Origin: Mycolicibacterium sp. HK-90
GTDB lineage: Bacteria; Actinomycetota; Actinomycetes; Mycobacteriales; Mycobacteriaceae
Length of the DNA stretch: 64,000 bases
Reading direction: 5' to 3'
Assembly (NCBI RefSeq): GCF_030486405.1
Contig: NZ_CP129613.1
Span: 4,092,001-4,156,000, forward strand
A model generated the notes under the pieces. It saw only the letters and a list, made by a program, of their open reading frames with translations, had not been told where the DNA came from and did no database searches. This document shows positions 8,896-18,394 of the stretch, piece after piece. Position numbers and translations under genes: made by a program. Numbering within the stretch: the stretch's first letter is position 1; the number at the start of each line of letters is the position of its first letter.

Positions 8896-10937
8896 CGGGC
8901 ACCCCCGGCAGCCGTCGGAGCCAGGGCGAGTTCGCCGTGGTGCAGGTGCAGCGTGCGCGGGCACAGGCCTTCCAGACCGGTGAAGTCGTGCGAGATGACG
9001 ACGACGGTCAGCCCGTTGTTGTGGCGCAGATCCTCCAGCAACCGCAGCAGCCCCCGCTGGCTGGCGGCGTCGAGGCCGGCGAGCGGTTCATCGAGGATCA
9101 GCGCGCGCGGCGAGCGGGCCAGCAGCCCGGCCAGCACCACCCGGCGCATCTGGCCGCCGGAGAGCTGGTCGATGCGCCGCTGCGCCAGCGCCGCGTCCAG
9201 TCCCACCATCTCCAGAGCGCTCGAGATGCGGTCCTGCTCACGCGCGGAGAAGCCTGCGGCCGAGGCGATTTCCTTGCCGACAGTGCTGCGCATCAACTGC
9301 AGCCGGGCGGCCTGGAAGGAGATCGCCACCGAGCCCACCTGCTGCGCCACCGGCGCCCCGTCGAGCAGGCACGCGCCGTAGGTCGGGACCGTCAGACCGG
9401 CCATGATCCAGGCCAGGGTCGACTTGCCGGACCCGTTCAGACCGTGCACCAGGACCCCGTCGCCTTCGTTGACGGTGAAGGTGATGTCACGCAAAGCCGT
9501 TTTCGCCCACGGAGTTCCGCTGGCGTACTCGTGCCCGACGCCGGTGAGCTCCAATACCGGTGCAGAACGAGAAGCGCCCCGCGTCACTTCCATGGGCACC
9601 GCCGAGGTCTGCACCATGTCGGTGTTGTCGGCGGTGCCGCCGTTGCCGCTCAGCGTCACCGTGCGATCGGCGGAATCGGCCTCGTCGTTGTAGTGCGTGA
9701 TGTGCACGAGTGACATCCGATGGTGTTCGGTCAGCCCGGACAGGACGTTCATCAAGGTGTCGCGGCCCTGTTGGTCCACCATGCTGGTGACCTCGTCGGC
9801 GATCAGCAGCGACGGCTCGCGGGCCAGGGCACCGGCGACAGCCAGGCGTTGCAGCTCCCCACCGGACAATCCCCCGGTGTCGCGTTCGGCCAGTCCGTCG
9901 AGGCCCACCTCGGTCAGGAGCCGCTCGACGTCCACCTGCGTACCCGGAGGCAGTCCCCACACCACGTCGTCGGCCACCCGGGAGCCGAGCACCTGACTCT
10001 CGGGATGCTGCATCACCACCGCGGTCCCGCCGGTGCGGCCCAGGCCGACGGCCCCGGCGCGCTCGATGCTGCCCGACGTGGGCCTGCGCCCGGACAGCAT
10101 CAGCATCAGGGTGGTCTTGCCCGAGCCGTTGGGTCCGGTCACCGCGACGTGCTCGCCGGGCTGCAGTTCCATGGACACCGGGCCCAGCGCGTCGCGCTCG
10201 ACACCTGGATACCGGAACCGCACGTCGTTCAGCCGGGCCGGCACCGGAGCGATCGGCGACGCGTTGTCCTCGTCGCCTGCGTCGAGTTTGTGGACGTCGG
10301 GTACCCCGAGCAGCCGGGCCAGGACACGCGACAGCGCCCACCAACCGATCATGCTGACCGAGGTGATGCTGACGATGCCGAGGAACAGCATGAGCAGCGG
10401 CCAGTAGTCCAGCATGGTGGCGAATGTCGTCCGGAGCGGATCGGCCGCCACGTCGAGCACCGGGATGTGCTCCAGCACCTTGGCAATTCCTTCGAAGCCC
10501 GCCGCCAGCGAGTCGAAGATCAGGGCGCGCAGCCGCGTCAGGACGGTCAGCGCCACCACGATCGCCGCGCCGAACACCGCGCCGGCCACCACCGAGGCGC
10601 CGAACGCCGTGGCGGTGCCCCGGCCCCGGCGCTTGACCACACCGGTGAGTCCGCCGATGTAGGCGCAGTCGACGACCGTCATCGCTCCGCCCATGCCCGC
10701 GATCAGGAAGGCGATCGCCGCCGCGGCAACCGTGGCCGCCAGCAGGACCCGAAGCCGGTAGCGGTAGGCCAGCAGACCCATCGGCACCGTCCCGAGGACC
10801 GAGAGGCCGGCCGCGAACGGCACGACTACTGCGATGATCGCGGTGGCCGCACAGAGTGCCGCCATCACCGCTGCCTGTGCGAGCTCGCCGGGGGTGAGGC
10901 CGCGCCGAGGCGTCGTCGCCGGGGGTATCGCGGTCAT
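8892..10937 (-). CDS. ECF-type transporter: membrane domain fused to two ABC ATPase domains
   Basis: From the ATG at 10937 the protein has 681 residues. Residues 1-215 are hydrophobic with several membrane helices, resembling a substrate-specific S component. The first ABC domain spans about 230-450 (Walker [10 protein letters not shown], signature [10 protein letters not shown], Walker B LLIADE). The second spans about 470-675 (Walker [10 protein letters not shown], signature [10 protein letters not shown], Walker B LILDEP). With the downstream EcfT-like protein this makes a complete ECF importer from two genes. The frame extends upstream to 10997, but those codons lack a ribosome-binding site. 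It matches Rv2326c by synteny. The substrate is unknown. Confidence 0.85.
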   Translation of the reverse strand: MTAIPPATTPRRGLTPGELAQAAVMAALCAATAIIAVVVPFAAGLSVLGTVPMGLLAYRYRLRVLLAATVAAAAIAFLIAGMGGAMTVVDCAYIGGLTGVVKRRGRGTATAFGASVVAGAVFGAAIVVALTVLTRLRALIFDSLAAGFEGIAKVLEHIPVLDVAADPLRTTFATMLDYWPLLMLFLGIVSITSVSMIGWWALSRVLARLLGVPDVHKLDAGDEDNASPIAPVPARLNDVRFRYPGVERDALGPVSMELQPGEHVAVTGPNGSGKTTLMLMLSGRRPTSGSIERAGAVGLGRTGGTAVVMQHPESQVLGSRVADDVVWGLPPGTQVDVERLLTEVGLDGLAERDTGGLSGGELQRLAVAGALAREPSLLIADEVTSMVDQQGRDTLMNVLSGLTEHHRMSLVHITHYNDEADSADRTVTLSGNGGTADNTDMVQTSAVPMEVTRGASRSAPVLELTGVGHEYASGTPWAKTALRDITFTVNEGDGVLVHGLNGSGKSTLAWIMAGLTVPTYGACLLDGAPVAQQVGSVAISFQAARLQLMRSTVGKEIASAAGFSAREQDRISSALEMVGLDAALAQRRIDQLSGGQMRRVVLAGLLARSPRALILDEPLAGLDAASQRGLLRLLEDLRHNNGLTVVVISHDFTGLEGLCPRTLHLHHGELALAPTAAGGAR

Positions 10938-11013
10938 TGCTCGATTCTGCCAGCCGCGATCGCCGCGGTTGGATCGCCGTCGTGTGAGCGACAGCACGTC
11001 GCGCGGCTAGGAT

Positions 11014-11030
11014 ATATAGCAAATCTATGT
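11014..11030. promoter_or_regulatory. Candidate MarR operator / AT-rich promoter element
   Basis: ATATAG-CAAAT-CTATGT is a 5/6-matched inverted repeat in a locally AT-rich stretch ending 11 nt before the marR start. The region also diverges from the ECF transporter gene, so it could serve both directions. MarR proteins commonly repress their own operon from such a site. Confidence 0.45.
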
Positions 11031-11041
11031 AAAGATGGGGT

Positions 11042-11518
11042 ATGCCGACCCCGACCGAGGATGTCACGGTAACCGACCAAACCGAGCTGGGCGCCGACCT
11101 GCTGTCGGTCGTCGCCCGGTTGAACCGGTTGGCCACCCAACGCACCCGGCTGCCCCTGCCCTGGGCCCAGGCCCGGCTGCTGTCCACGATCGAGGACCAG
11201 GGCGAGGCACGCATTTCCGACCTCGCCTACCTCGATCACTGCTCGCAGCCGACCATGACCACCCAGGTTCGCCGCCTCGAAGACGCCGGCCTGGTGTCAC
11301 GCACCACCGATCCCGGCGATGCCCGAGCGGTGCTGATCGCCATCACCGATCGAGGCCGCAGGGTCCTGGAGCAGGCCAGGGCCGACCGCGCCGCCGCGAT
11401 CAACCCACGGCTCGAGCGACTGACCGCCGACGACCGACAGACCTTGACCGCCGCCGTCGACGTCATCCGCCGGATCCTCGAGGACCGTGACGAGCCTGCT
11501 CTGCCGAACGACAACTAG
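11042..11518 (+). CDS. MarR-family transcriptional regulator
   Basis: This 158-residue winged-helix protein shows the MarR plan: a dimerisation helix, then ISDLAYLDHCSQPTMTTQVRRLEDAGLVSRTTDPGDARAVLIAITDRGRRVLEQA (residues 59-115), covering the recognition helix and wing. It lies 18 nt upstream of an MFS efflux gene on the same strand, so it most likely controls that pump in response to a small ligand. A palindromic operator candidate lies directly upstream. It matches Rv2327 by position. Confidence 0.85.
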   Translation: MPTPTEDVTVTDQTELGADLLSVVARLNRLATQRTRLPLPWAQARLLSTIEDQGEARISDLAYLDHCSQPTMTTQVRRLEDAGLVSRTTDPGDARAVLIAITDRGRRVLEQARADRAAAINPRLERLTADDRQTLTAAVDVIRRILEDRDEPALPNDN

Positions 11519-11536
11519 TTAGGAGTTCCGCCCCTG

Positions 11537-12748
11537 ATGTGGCGCCAACCCAAGGCCGTCTGGGCCGTCGCCTTCGCCTCCGTCGTCGCCTTCATGGGCA
11601 TCGGACTGGTCGATCCCATCCTCAAACCCATCGCCGACAATCTCGACGCCTCGCCGTCGCAGGTGTCGCTGCTGTTCACCAGCTACATGGCGGTGATGGG
11701 CGTGGCGATGCTCATCACCGGTGTGGTGTCCAGTCGCATCGGCCCCAAGCGCACGCTGCTGCTCGGCCTGGTGATCATCATCGCCGGCGCCGGCCTGGCC
11801 GGGATGAGCGACACCGTGATGCAGATCGTGGGCTGGCGCGCGCTGTGGGGCCTGGGCAACGCCCTGTTCATCGCGACCGCGCTGGCCACGATCGTGAACT
11901 CCGCGAAAGGCTCTGTGGCGCAAGCCATCATCCTCTATGAGGCGGCGCTGGGCCTCGGCATCGCCATCGGCCCACTGGTCGGCGGGGTGCTGGGCTCGAT
12001 CTCCTGGCGCGGCCCGTTCTTCGGTGTCTCGGCGTTGATGGCGTTCGCCCTCGTGATCACCGCGTTCCTGCTGCCGGCCACCCCGCGCGCCGAGCGGGCC
12101 ACCACCCTGGCCGACCCGTTCCGCGCCCTGCGCCATCGCGGGCTGCTCGGGGTGGCGATCACCGCGCTGCTCTACAACTTCGGCTTCTTCACCCTGCTGG
12201 CCTTCACCCCCTTCCCGCTGGACATGACCGCCCATCAGATCGGCCTGATCTTCTTCGGCTGGGGCGTGGCGCTGGCCTTCACCTCCGTGGTAGTCGCCCC
12301 GCGGCTGCAGCACCGCTTCGGCACCGTGCGGGTGCTGATCCTCAACCTGGTGGCCTTCACGGCGGTGCTGGCCGTGATGGCGGTGTGGACGGATTCCAAG
12401 GCGGTGTTGGCCTCGGGTGTCGTGGTCGCCGGCCTGTTCATCGGCATCAACAACACGCTGATCACCGAGACCGTCATGAAGGCCGCACCGGTCGAACGTG
12501 GGGTGGCCTCAGCGGCCTACAGCTTCCTGCGCTTCGGCGGTGCCGCCGTGGCGCCGTGGCTGGCCGGGGTGCTCGGCGAACAGGTCAACGTGCACCTGCC
12601 CTACTGGGTGGGCGCGGCGGCCGTGCTGGCCGGTGCCGGTGTGCTCGCATTGACGCGTCCACATCTCGTCGGCATCGACGTCGAAGAGTCCGAACTCGAC
12701 GAGCTGACCGACGAGGCCACTGCGGTCACGGTCGGCAGCGACAGCTGA
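11537..12748 (+). CDS. MFS transporter, probable efflux pump
   Basis: This 403-residue protein has about 12 hydrophobic segments and the major facilitator fold. The loop 2-3 signature region is MLITGVVSSRIGPKRTLLLG (residues 55-74). A GGAG ribosome-binding site precedes the ATG, 18 nt after marR. Co-transcription with a MarR regulator is typical of drug or aromatic-compound exporters. The substrate cannot be inferred. The C-terminal ~25 residues are acidic and cytoplasmic. Confidence 0.85.
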   Translation: MWRQPKAVWAVAFASVVAFMGIGLVDPILKPIADNLDASPSQVSLLFTSYMAVMGVAMLITGVVSSRIGPKRTLLLGLVIIIAGAGLAGMSDTVMQIVGWRALWGLGNALFIATALATIVNSAKGSVAQAIILYEAALGLGIAIGPLVGGVLGSISWRGPFFGVSALMAFALVITAFLLPATPRAERATTLADPFRALRHRGLLGVAITALLYNFGFFTLLAFTPFPLDMTAHQIGLIFFGWGVALAFTSVVVAPRLQHRFGTVRVLILNLVAFTAVLAVMAVWTDSKAVLASGVVVAGLFIGINNTLITETVMKAAPVERGVASAAYSFLRFGGAAVAPWLAGVLGEQVNVHLPYWVGAAAVLAGAGVLALTRPHLVGIDVEESELDELTDEATAVTVGSDS

Positions 12749-12776
12749 ACCTGCTCTCGCCGAGACGCGCACCCGC

Positions 12777-13826
12777 CTACAACGCGAACAACAGGAACTG
12801 CGTCACCTGGGTCGGTGAGAAGTTGTTGTCGCTGACGGCGATCACCGATTGGCGGCCGTCGGCCAGCTTGGGCCCCAACGTGATTCCCTCGATGTTGTCC
12901 AGCGGCGCCAGACCACCGATCGTGCCGAGATCCGCCAGCAGTGTCTTGCTCAGCTCCGTGGAGCCCTCGGCGATCGCGGCCCGATAGATCCGCACCGACA
13001 CGTGGGTTCCGAAGCCGCGTTCGATCACCAGGAAGGTGCCGTCGTCGAGTGCCACCAGATCCGACAACCCGTTGTCACCGCCGGGGCCGGAGCTGACCGG
13101 GTCCAGCGGATAGGTGTATTCACCGTCGAGCGCCCCGGATTCCGCGTCGAAGCGCAGGATCCGGGTCCGGGCACCGTGTTGCCCGTCGGGCAGCGGACCG
13201 TCGTCGTACGTGGGTCCCTCCATGGCCGCCCACAGGTGGCGTCCGTCCGGCGTCAACGTCAACCCTTCGAGCGCGCTGTTGCGACGCGCACCGCGATCGT
13301 CGGCCGACATCCGCACCGCATCGGGCAGCGCGAATTCGCCGAGAAAACCGCCGTCGAGGCCGGCCGTCCGCAGCCAGGGATCCAGCCGGGCGCCGTCGTC
13401 GCGGCGCTCCCCCTCGCTGGTCCAGTACAACCGCTGCCGACCGGCGTCGAAGGCGATGGCCTCCGGGTCCGGCGGCACCACGGCCGGCACCGCATCGGTG
13501 TCCAACGGGCGGAACGGTTGCGCGTCGCGATCCAGCCAGGGCTCGGTTCCGACGAACTCGACCTCACCGATGCCGTTGTCCGACAGGGAGATCCGCGCCG
13601 TGTAGAACCGGGCCGGGTTCTTGGCCGAGCGATCGTCACTGATGACGTAGTACAGGTCGGCCGCCGCGTCGTAGCTGATCCCGGACAGCCCGCCGATCTC
13701 GGTGCCGCCGAACTGAGCGCCGAAGGCGACCTGACGCTGCCCGAGATAGCCCAGACCGGGTGTGGCCTCCACGGGTGCACACGCCGCGAGCGCAAGGGCA
13801 CCGGCCAACAGGATTCGACGGGACAT
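12777..13826 (-). CDS. Phytase-like esterase-domain lipoprotein
   Basis: The 349-residue product starts with a clear lipoprotein signal (SRRILLAGALALAAC, Cys16). The mature part resembles the 'esterase-like activity of phytase' family: FGGTEIGGLSGISYDAAADLYYVISDD, PDPEAIAFDAGRQRLYWTSEG, NSALEGLTLTPDGRHLWAAMEG and DNIEGITLGPKLADGRQSVIAVSDNNF. These repeated blades suggest a beta-propeller. The family is usually outer-surface and of uncertain substrate. Its ATG overlaps the VIT transporter stop by one base (TGATG), so the two are translationally coupled. Confidence 0.8.
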   Translation of the reverse strand: MSRRILLAGALALAACAPVEATPGLGYLGQRQVAFGAQFGGTEIGGLSGISYDAAADLYYVISDDRSAKNPARFYTARISLSDNGIGEVEFVGTEPWLDRDAQPFRPLDTDAVPAVVPPDPEAIAFDAGRQRLYWTSEGERRDDGARLDPWLRTAGLDGGFLGEFALPDAVRMSADDRGARRNSALEGLTLTPDGRHLWAAMEGPTYDDGPLPDGQHGARTRILRFDAESGALDGEYTYPLDPVSSGPGGDNGLSDLVALDDGTFLVIERGFGTHVSVRIYRAAIAEGSTELSKTLLADLGTIGGLAPLDNIEGITLGPKLADGRQSVIAVSDNNFSPTQVTQFLLFAL

Positions 13827-14560
13827 CAGGTGATGACAGCGCCAACCAGGTGGCCGACGACATAGGTGGCCGCGATCGCGATGGCGCCGAACACCAATTG
13901 CCGCAGCCCCGCGACAGCCACCGGCTTACGGGTGAATCGTGCCGCCGCCCCACCGGCGATCAACAGGCCCACCCCGCCGCAGGCCAGACCGGCCCACAAC
14001 GACTCGAATCCGAGCAGATACGGGATCAGGGGGATGATCGCACCGATCGCGAACAGCAGGAAGGACGAGGCCCCGGCCACCAGAGGCGACGGCTTCTCCC
14101 GTGGATCCACCCCAAGTTCCTGGACGAGATGAAAGTTCAGGGCGCGATTCTCGTCGCGATGGATCTCCTCGGTCGCCTTCGCCGCCGTCTCGGCCGTCAT
14201 CCCCATCTCCTGGAGCATGGCGACGAGTTCAGCCTGCTCAGCCTCCGGGTTCTTGCGGAACGACCGACGCTCCACCCGGACTTCGGAATCGACCTGCTCG
14301 TTGGCGGTGGTCACCGAGGTGTACTCGCCCAGAGCCATCGAGAAGGCACCCGCCAGCAGGCCGGCCACACCACTGAGCACCACGGTCTGAGCCGAGGCGC
14401 TGGCACCGACACCGGCGATCAACGCGGTGTTGCTGACGAGACCGTCCATCGCACCGAATGTCGCCGCGCGCAGCCAGCCCCCCGTCACATCGGCATGGCG
14501 GTGATAGCTGACATGCGGCAAGCCGGTGGGAGACAGTGACTTACCGACGGAATCCGGCAT
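13826..14560 (-). CDS. VIT1/CCC1-family iron/manganese transporter
   Basis: The 244-residue membrane protein begins with the family signature HRHADVTGGWLRAATFGAMDGLVSNTALIAGV (residues 21-53). The cytoplasmic metal-binding segment with RRSFRKNPEAEQAELVAMLQEMG and repeated Glu residues follows, then three C-terminal membrane helices. Vacuolar iron transporter homologues move Fe2+ or Mn2+ out of the cytosol. It is the first gene of a two-gene unit with the phytase-like lipoprotein. No IdeR-like box was seen in the 106 nt upstream. Confidence 0.85.
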   Translation of the reverse strand: MPDSVGKSLSPTGLPHVSYHRHADVTGGWLRAATFGAMDGLVSNTALIAGVGASASAQTVVLSGVAGLLAGAFSMALGEYTSVTTANEQVDSEVRVERRSFRKNPEAEQAELVAMLQEMGMTAETAAKATEEIHRDENRALNFHLVQELGVDPREKPSPLVAGASSFLLFAIGAIIPLIPYLLGFESLWAGLACGGVGLLIAGGAAARFTRKPVAVAGLRQLVFGAIAIAATYVVGHLVGAVIT

Positions 14561-14666
14561 GGCGCCAGTCTTTCGCGCAAGATCGTGCTTGTCCAGGAAG
14601 GTATGCCTTCGAACAGATGCGGGGTCAACGGTCGTATAACGGCCGCCTCAGGCGTTACGGTCGGGT

Positions 14667-16589
14667 ATGACCACCACTGCCGAGCATCTGCGAAACACGC
14701 TGGACGGTCGTTGGCGCGACGCCAAGAACGCCATGCGGGCCGAACTGTCCAACGAGATCTTCCGACCGCACTACACGCCCAACACCGTCATCGCGCGAGC
14801 CAAGGTGACCGAGCAACTGAAGATCATGGCCGCCGCCGGGGCCGCCGAAGACGGCTTCCGCAAGGAGCACGGGGGCAACGGTGACGTCGGCGCGGCGGTG
14901 ACCCGCATCGAGATGCTCGCGATGAGCGACCTGTCGCTCATGGTCAAGGCGGGCGTGCAGTGGGGCCTGTTCGGCGGCGCCATCGAGAACCTCGGTACCG
15001 AGCGCCACCACAAGGCCTACGTGCGCCGCCTCATCGACCTGGACCTGCTCGGCTGTTTCGCGATGACCGAGACCGGCCACGGCAGTGACGTGCAATCACT
15101 GGAGACCACCGCCACCTACGACCCGGCGACGCAGGAATTCATCATCCACTCCCCGACCCCGACCGCCCGCAAGGACTACATCGGTGGCGCGGCCGAGACC
15201 GCCAGGGTCGCCGCGGTTTTCGCGCAGCTGATCACCCCGGACGGCGAAGGCCACGGGGTGCACTGCCTGGTGGTGCCGATCCGCGACGACATGGGCAACG
15301 ACCTTCCGGGCGTGACGACGTCGGACTGCCACTACAAGGGCGGGCTCCCCGGTGTCGACAACGGCCGCATCGTGTTCGACCAGGTCCGGGTCCCGCGGGA
15401 GAACCTGCTGAACCGCTACGCCGACGTCGCCCCCGACGGCACCTACACCTCACCGATCGAGAATCCCGGTCGCCGCTTCTTCACGATGCTCGGCACCCTG
15501 ATCCGCGGTCGTGTCACCGTCGGCGGCAGCGCGGCGGCCGCCGCCCGGGTCGCCCTCGACATCGCCACCCGATATGCGTTGGAGCGCAGGCAGTTCGAGG
15601 CACCGAAGAGCACCGACGAGGTGCTGATCATGGACTACCTGGTACACCAGCGCCGGCTGCTGCCGCTGATCGCGGAGTCCTACGCGCTGCAGTTCGCCCA
15701 GAACGAACTCGTGGCCAAATGCCATGAGCTGCAGACGTCGGACAATCCCGACGCCGAGGAGCAGCGCGAACTGGAGGCCCGTGCGGCCGGCCTGAAGGCC
15801 ACCAACACCTGGCATGCCAGCCACGCCATCCAGGAGGCCCGCGAAGCCTGCGGCGGCGCAGGCTATCTCGCCGAGAACCGGCTGATCGCGCTGCGGGCCG
15901 ACACCGACGTGTTCACCACCTTCGAGGGCGACAACCACGTCCTGACCCAACTGGTCGCCAAGGAACTGCTCACCGCCTACGCCGACGACGTCAAGGGCAT
16001 GAGCCCGGTCGAATGGGTGCGGTTCGCGGCGAACTACGCCGGCGAGCGGGTGCTCAAGCGCACCGCGGCGGAGACCATCATCCAGACCATCCTCGACACC
16101 CGGCAGGACAACGAGGAGGAAGGCAGCCTGTTCAACCGCGGCACCCAGGTCAAGATGTTCGAGGACCGCGAGCAGTACATGCTGGCCTCGGTGGCGCGCC
16201 GGCTGCAGGCCAAGGCCAAAGAGATGTCAGCCTTCGACGCGTTCAACAGCGTGCAGGACCACGTGCTGCACGCCGCCCAGGCGCACATCGACCGGGTTGT
16301 GCTGGAGGCGTTCGTCGCAGGCATCGACTCCTGCGAGGACGAGACGGCACGGGAACTGCTCAACGATGTGTGCGATCTGTACGCGCTGTCGGTGATCGAG
16401 GGCGACAAGGCCTGGTTCATCGAGCACCGGTTCCTGTCGACCGAACGCGCCAAGGCCGTGACGCGCGGTATCAACGAGCGCTGCCGCTCGCTGCGGCCGC
16501 ACGTCGAAACCCTCGTCGACGGGTTCGGGATCCCCGAGCAGCTGCGCTACGCGGCGATGCTCGACCCCGACGAGCTGGTCAACGGCTGA
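14667..16589 (+). CDS. Acyl-CoA oxidase/dehydrogenase family flavoprotein
   Basis: This 640-residue enzyme is longer than typical acyl-CoA dehydrogenases (~380-400) and matches the acyl-CoA oxidase layout. Features are an N-terminal helical domain, the flavin-binding region CFAMTETGHGSDVQSLETTATYD, and the motif ACGGAGYLAENRLIALRADTDVFTTFEGDN with likely catalytic Glu420, then a C-terminal domain from about 460. It should introduce an alpha-beta double bond into an acyl-CoA, passing electrons to oxygen or a flavoprotein. The chain length is not deducible. It stands alone on the plus strand, with convergent lppP 5 nt beyond its stop. Confidence 0.85.
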   Translation: MTTTAEHLRNTLDGRWRDAKNAMRAELSNEIFRPHYTPNTVIARAKVTEQLKIMAAAGAAEDGFRKEHGGNGDVGAAVTRIEMLAMSDLSLMVKAGVQWGLFGGAIENLGTERHHKAYVRRLIDLDLLGCFAMTETGHGSDVQSLETTATYDPATQEFIIHSPTPTARKDYIGGAAETARVAAVFAQLITPDGEGHGVHCLVVPIRDDMGNDLPGVTTSDCHYKGGLPGVDNGRIVFDQVRVPRENLLNRYADVAPDGTYTSPIENPGRRFFTMLGTLIRGRVTVGGSAAAAARVALDIATRYALERRQFEAPKSTDEVLIMDYLVHQRRLLPLIAESYALQFAQNELVAKCHELQTSDNPDAEEQRELEARAAGLKATNTWHASHAIQEAREACGGAGYLAENRLIALRADTDVFTTFEGDNHVLTQLVAKELLTAYADDVKGMSPVEWVRFAANYAGERVLKRTAAETIIQTILDTRQDNEEEGSLFNRGTQVKMFEDREQYMLASVARRLQAKAKEMSAFDAFNSVQDHVLHAAQAHIDRVVLEAFVAGIDSCEDETARELLNDVCDLYALSVIEGDKAWFIEHRFLSTERAKAVTRGINERCRSLRPHVETLVDGFGIPEQLRYAAMLDPDELVNG

Positions 16590-16593
16590 CGCG

Positions 16594-17085
16594 CTAGGGC
16601 TTCGGAATCGGGTCGACGGCTTGCAATTTGCCGTCGTCCCCGATCCGGAACCGCACGGTGGCGATACCGGTCGGCGATGTCGGCGAATCATGGCCCTGCT
16701 GCCACTGGTAGTTCACCACCACCGAGTCGTCGGCGTTGGTGACCACGTTGATGTAGGGCCGGGGCTCGGGGGTGGCCGGGCCGAGCGGGGTCTGCCGGTC
16801 GAAGAACAGCAGTTGCCCGGGACTGTTGGGCTGGGGATCGGTCTGGCCCACCTGCACCCAGTACAGCCGGCAGTTCAGGGTGTGCCCGGTGCCGATCTGA
16901 GTCCACTGCCTGCCCGCTTCAGGAGCCGGCAGTTTGGCGATCTGGTCGGTGATCATGTCGGCGCTGGGACCATCGGTCGGTGCGCAGGTATCGGGCTTCG
17001 GCGGCGGCGCGGATGACGGTTTCCAGCCGCAACCAACCGCGAGGAGACCGATGAAGGCGACGATGGCGATCAGCCGTGGGTACAC
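16594..17085 (-). CDS. lppP: LppP/LprE-family lipoprotein
   Basis: The 163-residue product begins at a GTG and has a lipoprotein signal (FIGLLAVGC, Cys19). The mature domain contains CRLYWVQVGQ, LLFFDRQTPLG, and VNYQWQQGHDSP near the C-terminus, as in the mycobacterial LppP/LprE family. Its location relative to the tRNA-Asn and dnaG genes matches Rv2330c as I recall it. The function is unknown. It would be anchored on the outer face of the plasma membrane. Confidence 0.75.
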   Translation of the reverse strand: MYPRLIAIVAFIGLLAVGCGWKPSSAPPPKPDTCAPTDGPSADMITDQIAKLPAPEAGRQWTQIGTGHTLNCRLYWVQVGQTDPQPNSPGQLLFFDRQTPLGPATPEPRPYINVVTNADDSVVVNYQWQQGHDSPTSPTGIATVRFRIGDDGKLQAVDPIPKP

Positions 17086-17220
17086 ACCCCGAGGGTAGCG
17101 AATGAGGCCGTCTCACCGAGGGGGCTGACGGCGGCGCGTCGATAGGTGACACTGTTGTGCGATCCAACTCACGATCCGTTGGAAGACACCTCTCACCACC
17201 ACTACCCCAAGGAGACACTG

Positions 17221-17535
17221 ATGGCCTGGTTCCTCGCCATGGAAGGCCCCGCCAACAAGGCCGTGCTGTACCAACTGCAGGAATCAGTCAACGTCCAACA
17301 GATCGCCGAGGAGATGGCCAGTGCGGCCACCCTCGACCGCGCCGTACCCGTCCCGGCCGTGCTGCAGAACAACCGGCAACAGGTGACGGTGTACGTGCGG
17401 CCGGCGGCCTGGGGGGTGTGGACGTTCTACCAATTGTCCGATGAGGAGCGGAAAGCTCTCGCGTCGGCGTCCAATCCACTTGTGGAGGCGCTCACCCAGG
17501 CGGCCCGTCAGGCTCAGGCCCGGCCCCAGTCGTAA
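17221..17535 (+). CDS. Small conserved-looking protein of unknown function (104 aa)
   Basis: The ATG at 17221 is preceded by AAGGAG with good spacing; the frame extends upstream to 17146 without a better start. The product (MAWFLAMEGPANKAVLYQLQ...) is soluble, with an N-terminal amphipathic part and a Gln/Ala-rich C-terminal helix. I recognise no domain, signal or membrane segment. It lies between lppP and tRNA-Asn, with no obvious operon partner. Confidence 0.65.
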   Translation: MAWFLAMEGPANKAVLYQLQESVNVQQIAEEMASAATLDRAVPVPAVLQNNRQQVTVYVRPAAWGVWTFYQLSDEERKALASASNPLVEALTQAARQAQARPQS

Positions 17536-17557
17536 GGCTGGGGTCTTCGAGAACTTG

Positions 17558-17630
17558 CTCCCCCGGATGGACTCGAACCATCAACCGCCCGATTAACAGT
17601 CGGGAGCTCTGCCAATTGAGCTACAGGGGA
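17558..17630 (-). tRNA. asnT: tRNA-Asn (anticodon GTT)
   Basis: Read on the minus strand the sequence folds as a cloverleaf. The 7-bp acceptor stem pairs TCCCCTG with CGGGGGA, with discriminator G. The anticodon stem-loop is CCCGACTGTTAATCGGG (anticodon GTT), and the T arm is GGTTCGAGTCC. CCA is not encoded. A tRNA-Asn lies at the equivalent place in M. tuberculosis. Confidence 0.95.
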
Positions 17631-17773
17631 CTACCTTCCGCGGAAGCTCCGCGGCCGAGCGTTGACTCTAGCGTACGGACCGCCGTGCTCGCCAACTCGC
17701 TCCCGGAGGGGCGCGCCGGGGCGGCGGTGAGGCAGGATGGAGCACACATGACTGCCTGTCTGGGAGGGACACT

Positions 17774-18037
17774 GTGATCCGCTATGCCGCCGTGATCGCC
17801 GTCGGCTACGTGCTGGGCGCCAAGGCCGGGCGACGCCGCTATGAGCAGATCGCCAGCACCTACCGCGCGGTGACCGCGAACCCGGCCACCAAAGCGGTGA
17901 TGGACGCCGGGCGGCGCAAGATCGCCAAGCGGGTGTCACCGGACCCGCAATTCCTCACCCTGACCCCCATAGACGCAGAAACGTCGGTGTTCTCCACGAA
18001 GGAGAGCACCGACGGTTCGGCGAAAACTCGCTGGTAG
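17774..18037 (+). CDS. Small conserved mycobacterial protein (Rv2342-like), 87 aa
   Basis: It starts with GTG at 17774 after a GGGAGGG ribosome-binding site. The N-terminus (IRYAAVIAVGYVLGAKAGRRRYEQI) is a short hydrophobic helix followed by a basic stretch, as in small membrane-associated proteins with a YtxH-like GAKAGRRRYE element. The rest is polar. The size and position next to dnaG match Rv2342 of M. tuberculosis. The function is unknown. Confidence 0.7.
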   Translation: MIRYAAVIAVGYVLGAKAGRRRYEQIASTYRAVTANPATKAVMDAGRRKIAKRVSPDPQFLTLTPIDAETSVFSTKESTDGSAKTRW

Positions 18038-18040
18038 GGC

Positions 18041-18334
18041 TTAGCCGATCCCCTGGTTGATCGAGGTGCCGGGCAGCAGCGGACCGGTCACCACGCCGTT
18101 CTGCCCGACGCCGACCCACGGCGTTCCCACGTTGGCGGGCATGCCGTTGGAGTAAGACAGGCACTTGCCGTCGTCTTTGTTCCCGAACCAGGCCAGGCAG
18201 GCCGGAGCGGCCGTGACCTCGGAGCCCGGCGCCGAGGTCGCGAGGAACCCGGGGGCAGCCACTGCCGCGCCGGTGGCCAGTGCGAATGCGCCGACTGCGA
18301 CGATGTGCCGCGTCTTCGTGCTGAACAGTGTCAC
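18041..18334 (-). CDS. Small secreted protein of unknown function (97 aa)
   Basis: A Sec signal covers residues 1-28 (basic N-terminus, hydrophobic core, AVAAP). The mature ~65 residues contain two cysteines (Cys46, Cys58) that could form a disulfide around ACLAWFGNKDDGKCLSY, and a Gly/Pro-rich C-terminus. I recognise no catalytic motif. It is convergent with the 87-residue gene (3-nt gap) and lies downstream of dnaG on the same strand. Confidence 0.65.
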   Translation of the reverse strand: MTLFSTKTRHIVAVGAFALATGAAVAAPGFLATSAPGSEVTAAPACLAWFGNKDDGKCLSYSNGMPANVGTPWVGVGQNGVVTGPLLPGTSINQGIG

Positions 18335-18394
18335 CAGGTGTTACCTCTCGAATTCAGGTGCCCGACTGCGGCCACCCTATCGCGATGCGGGCGA

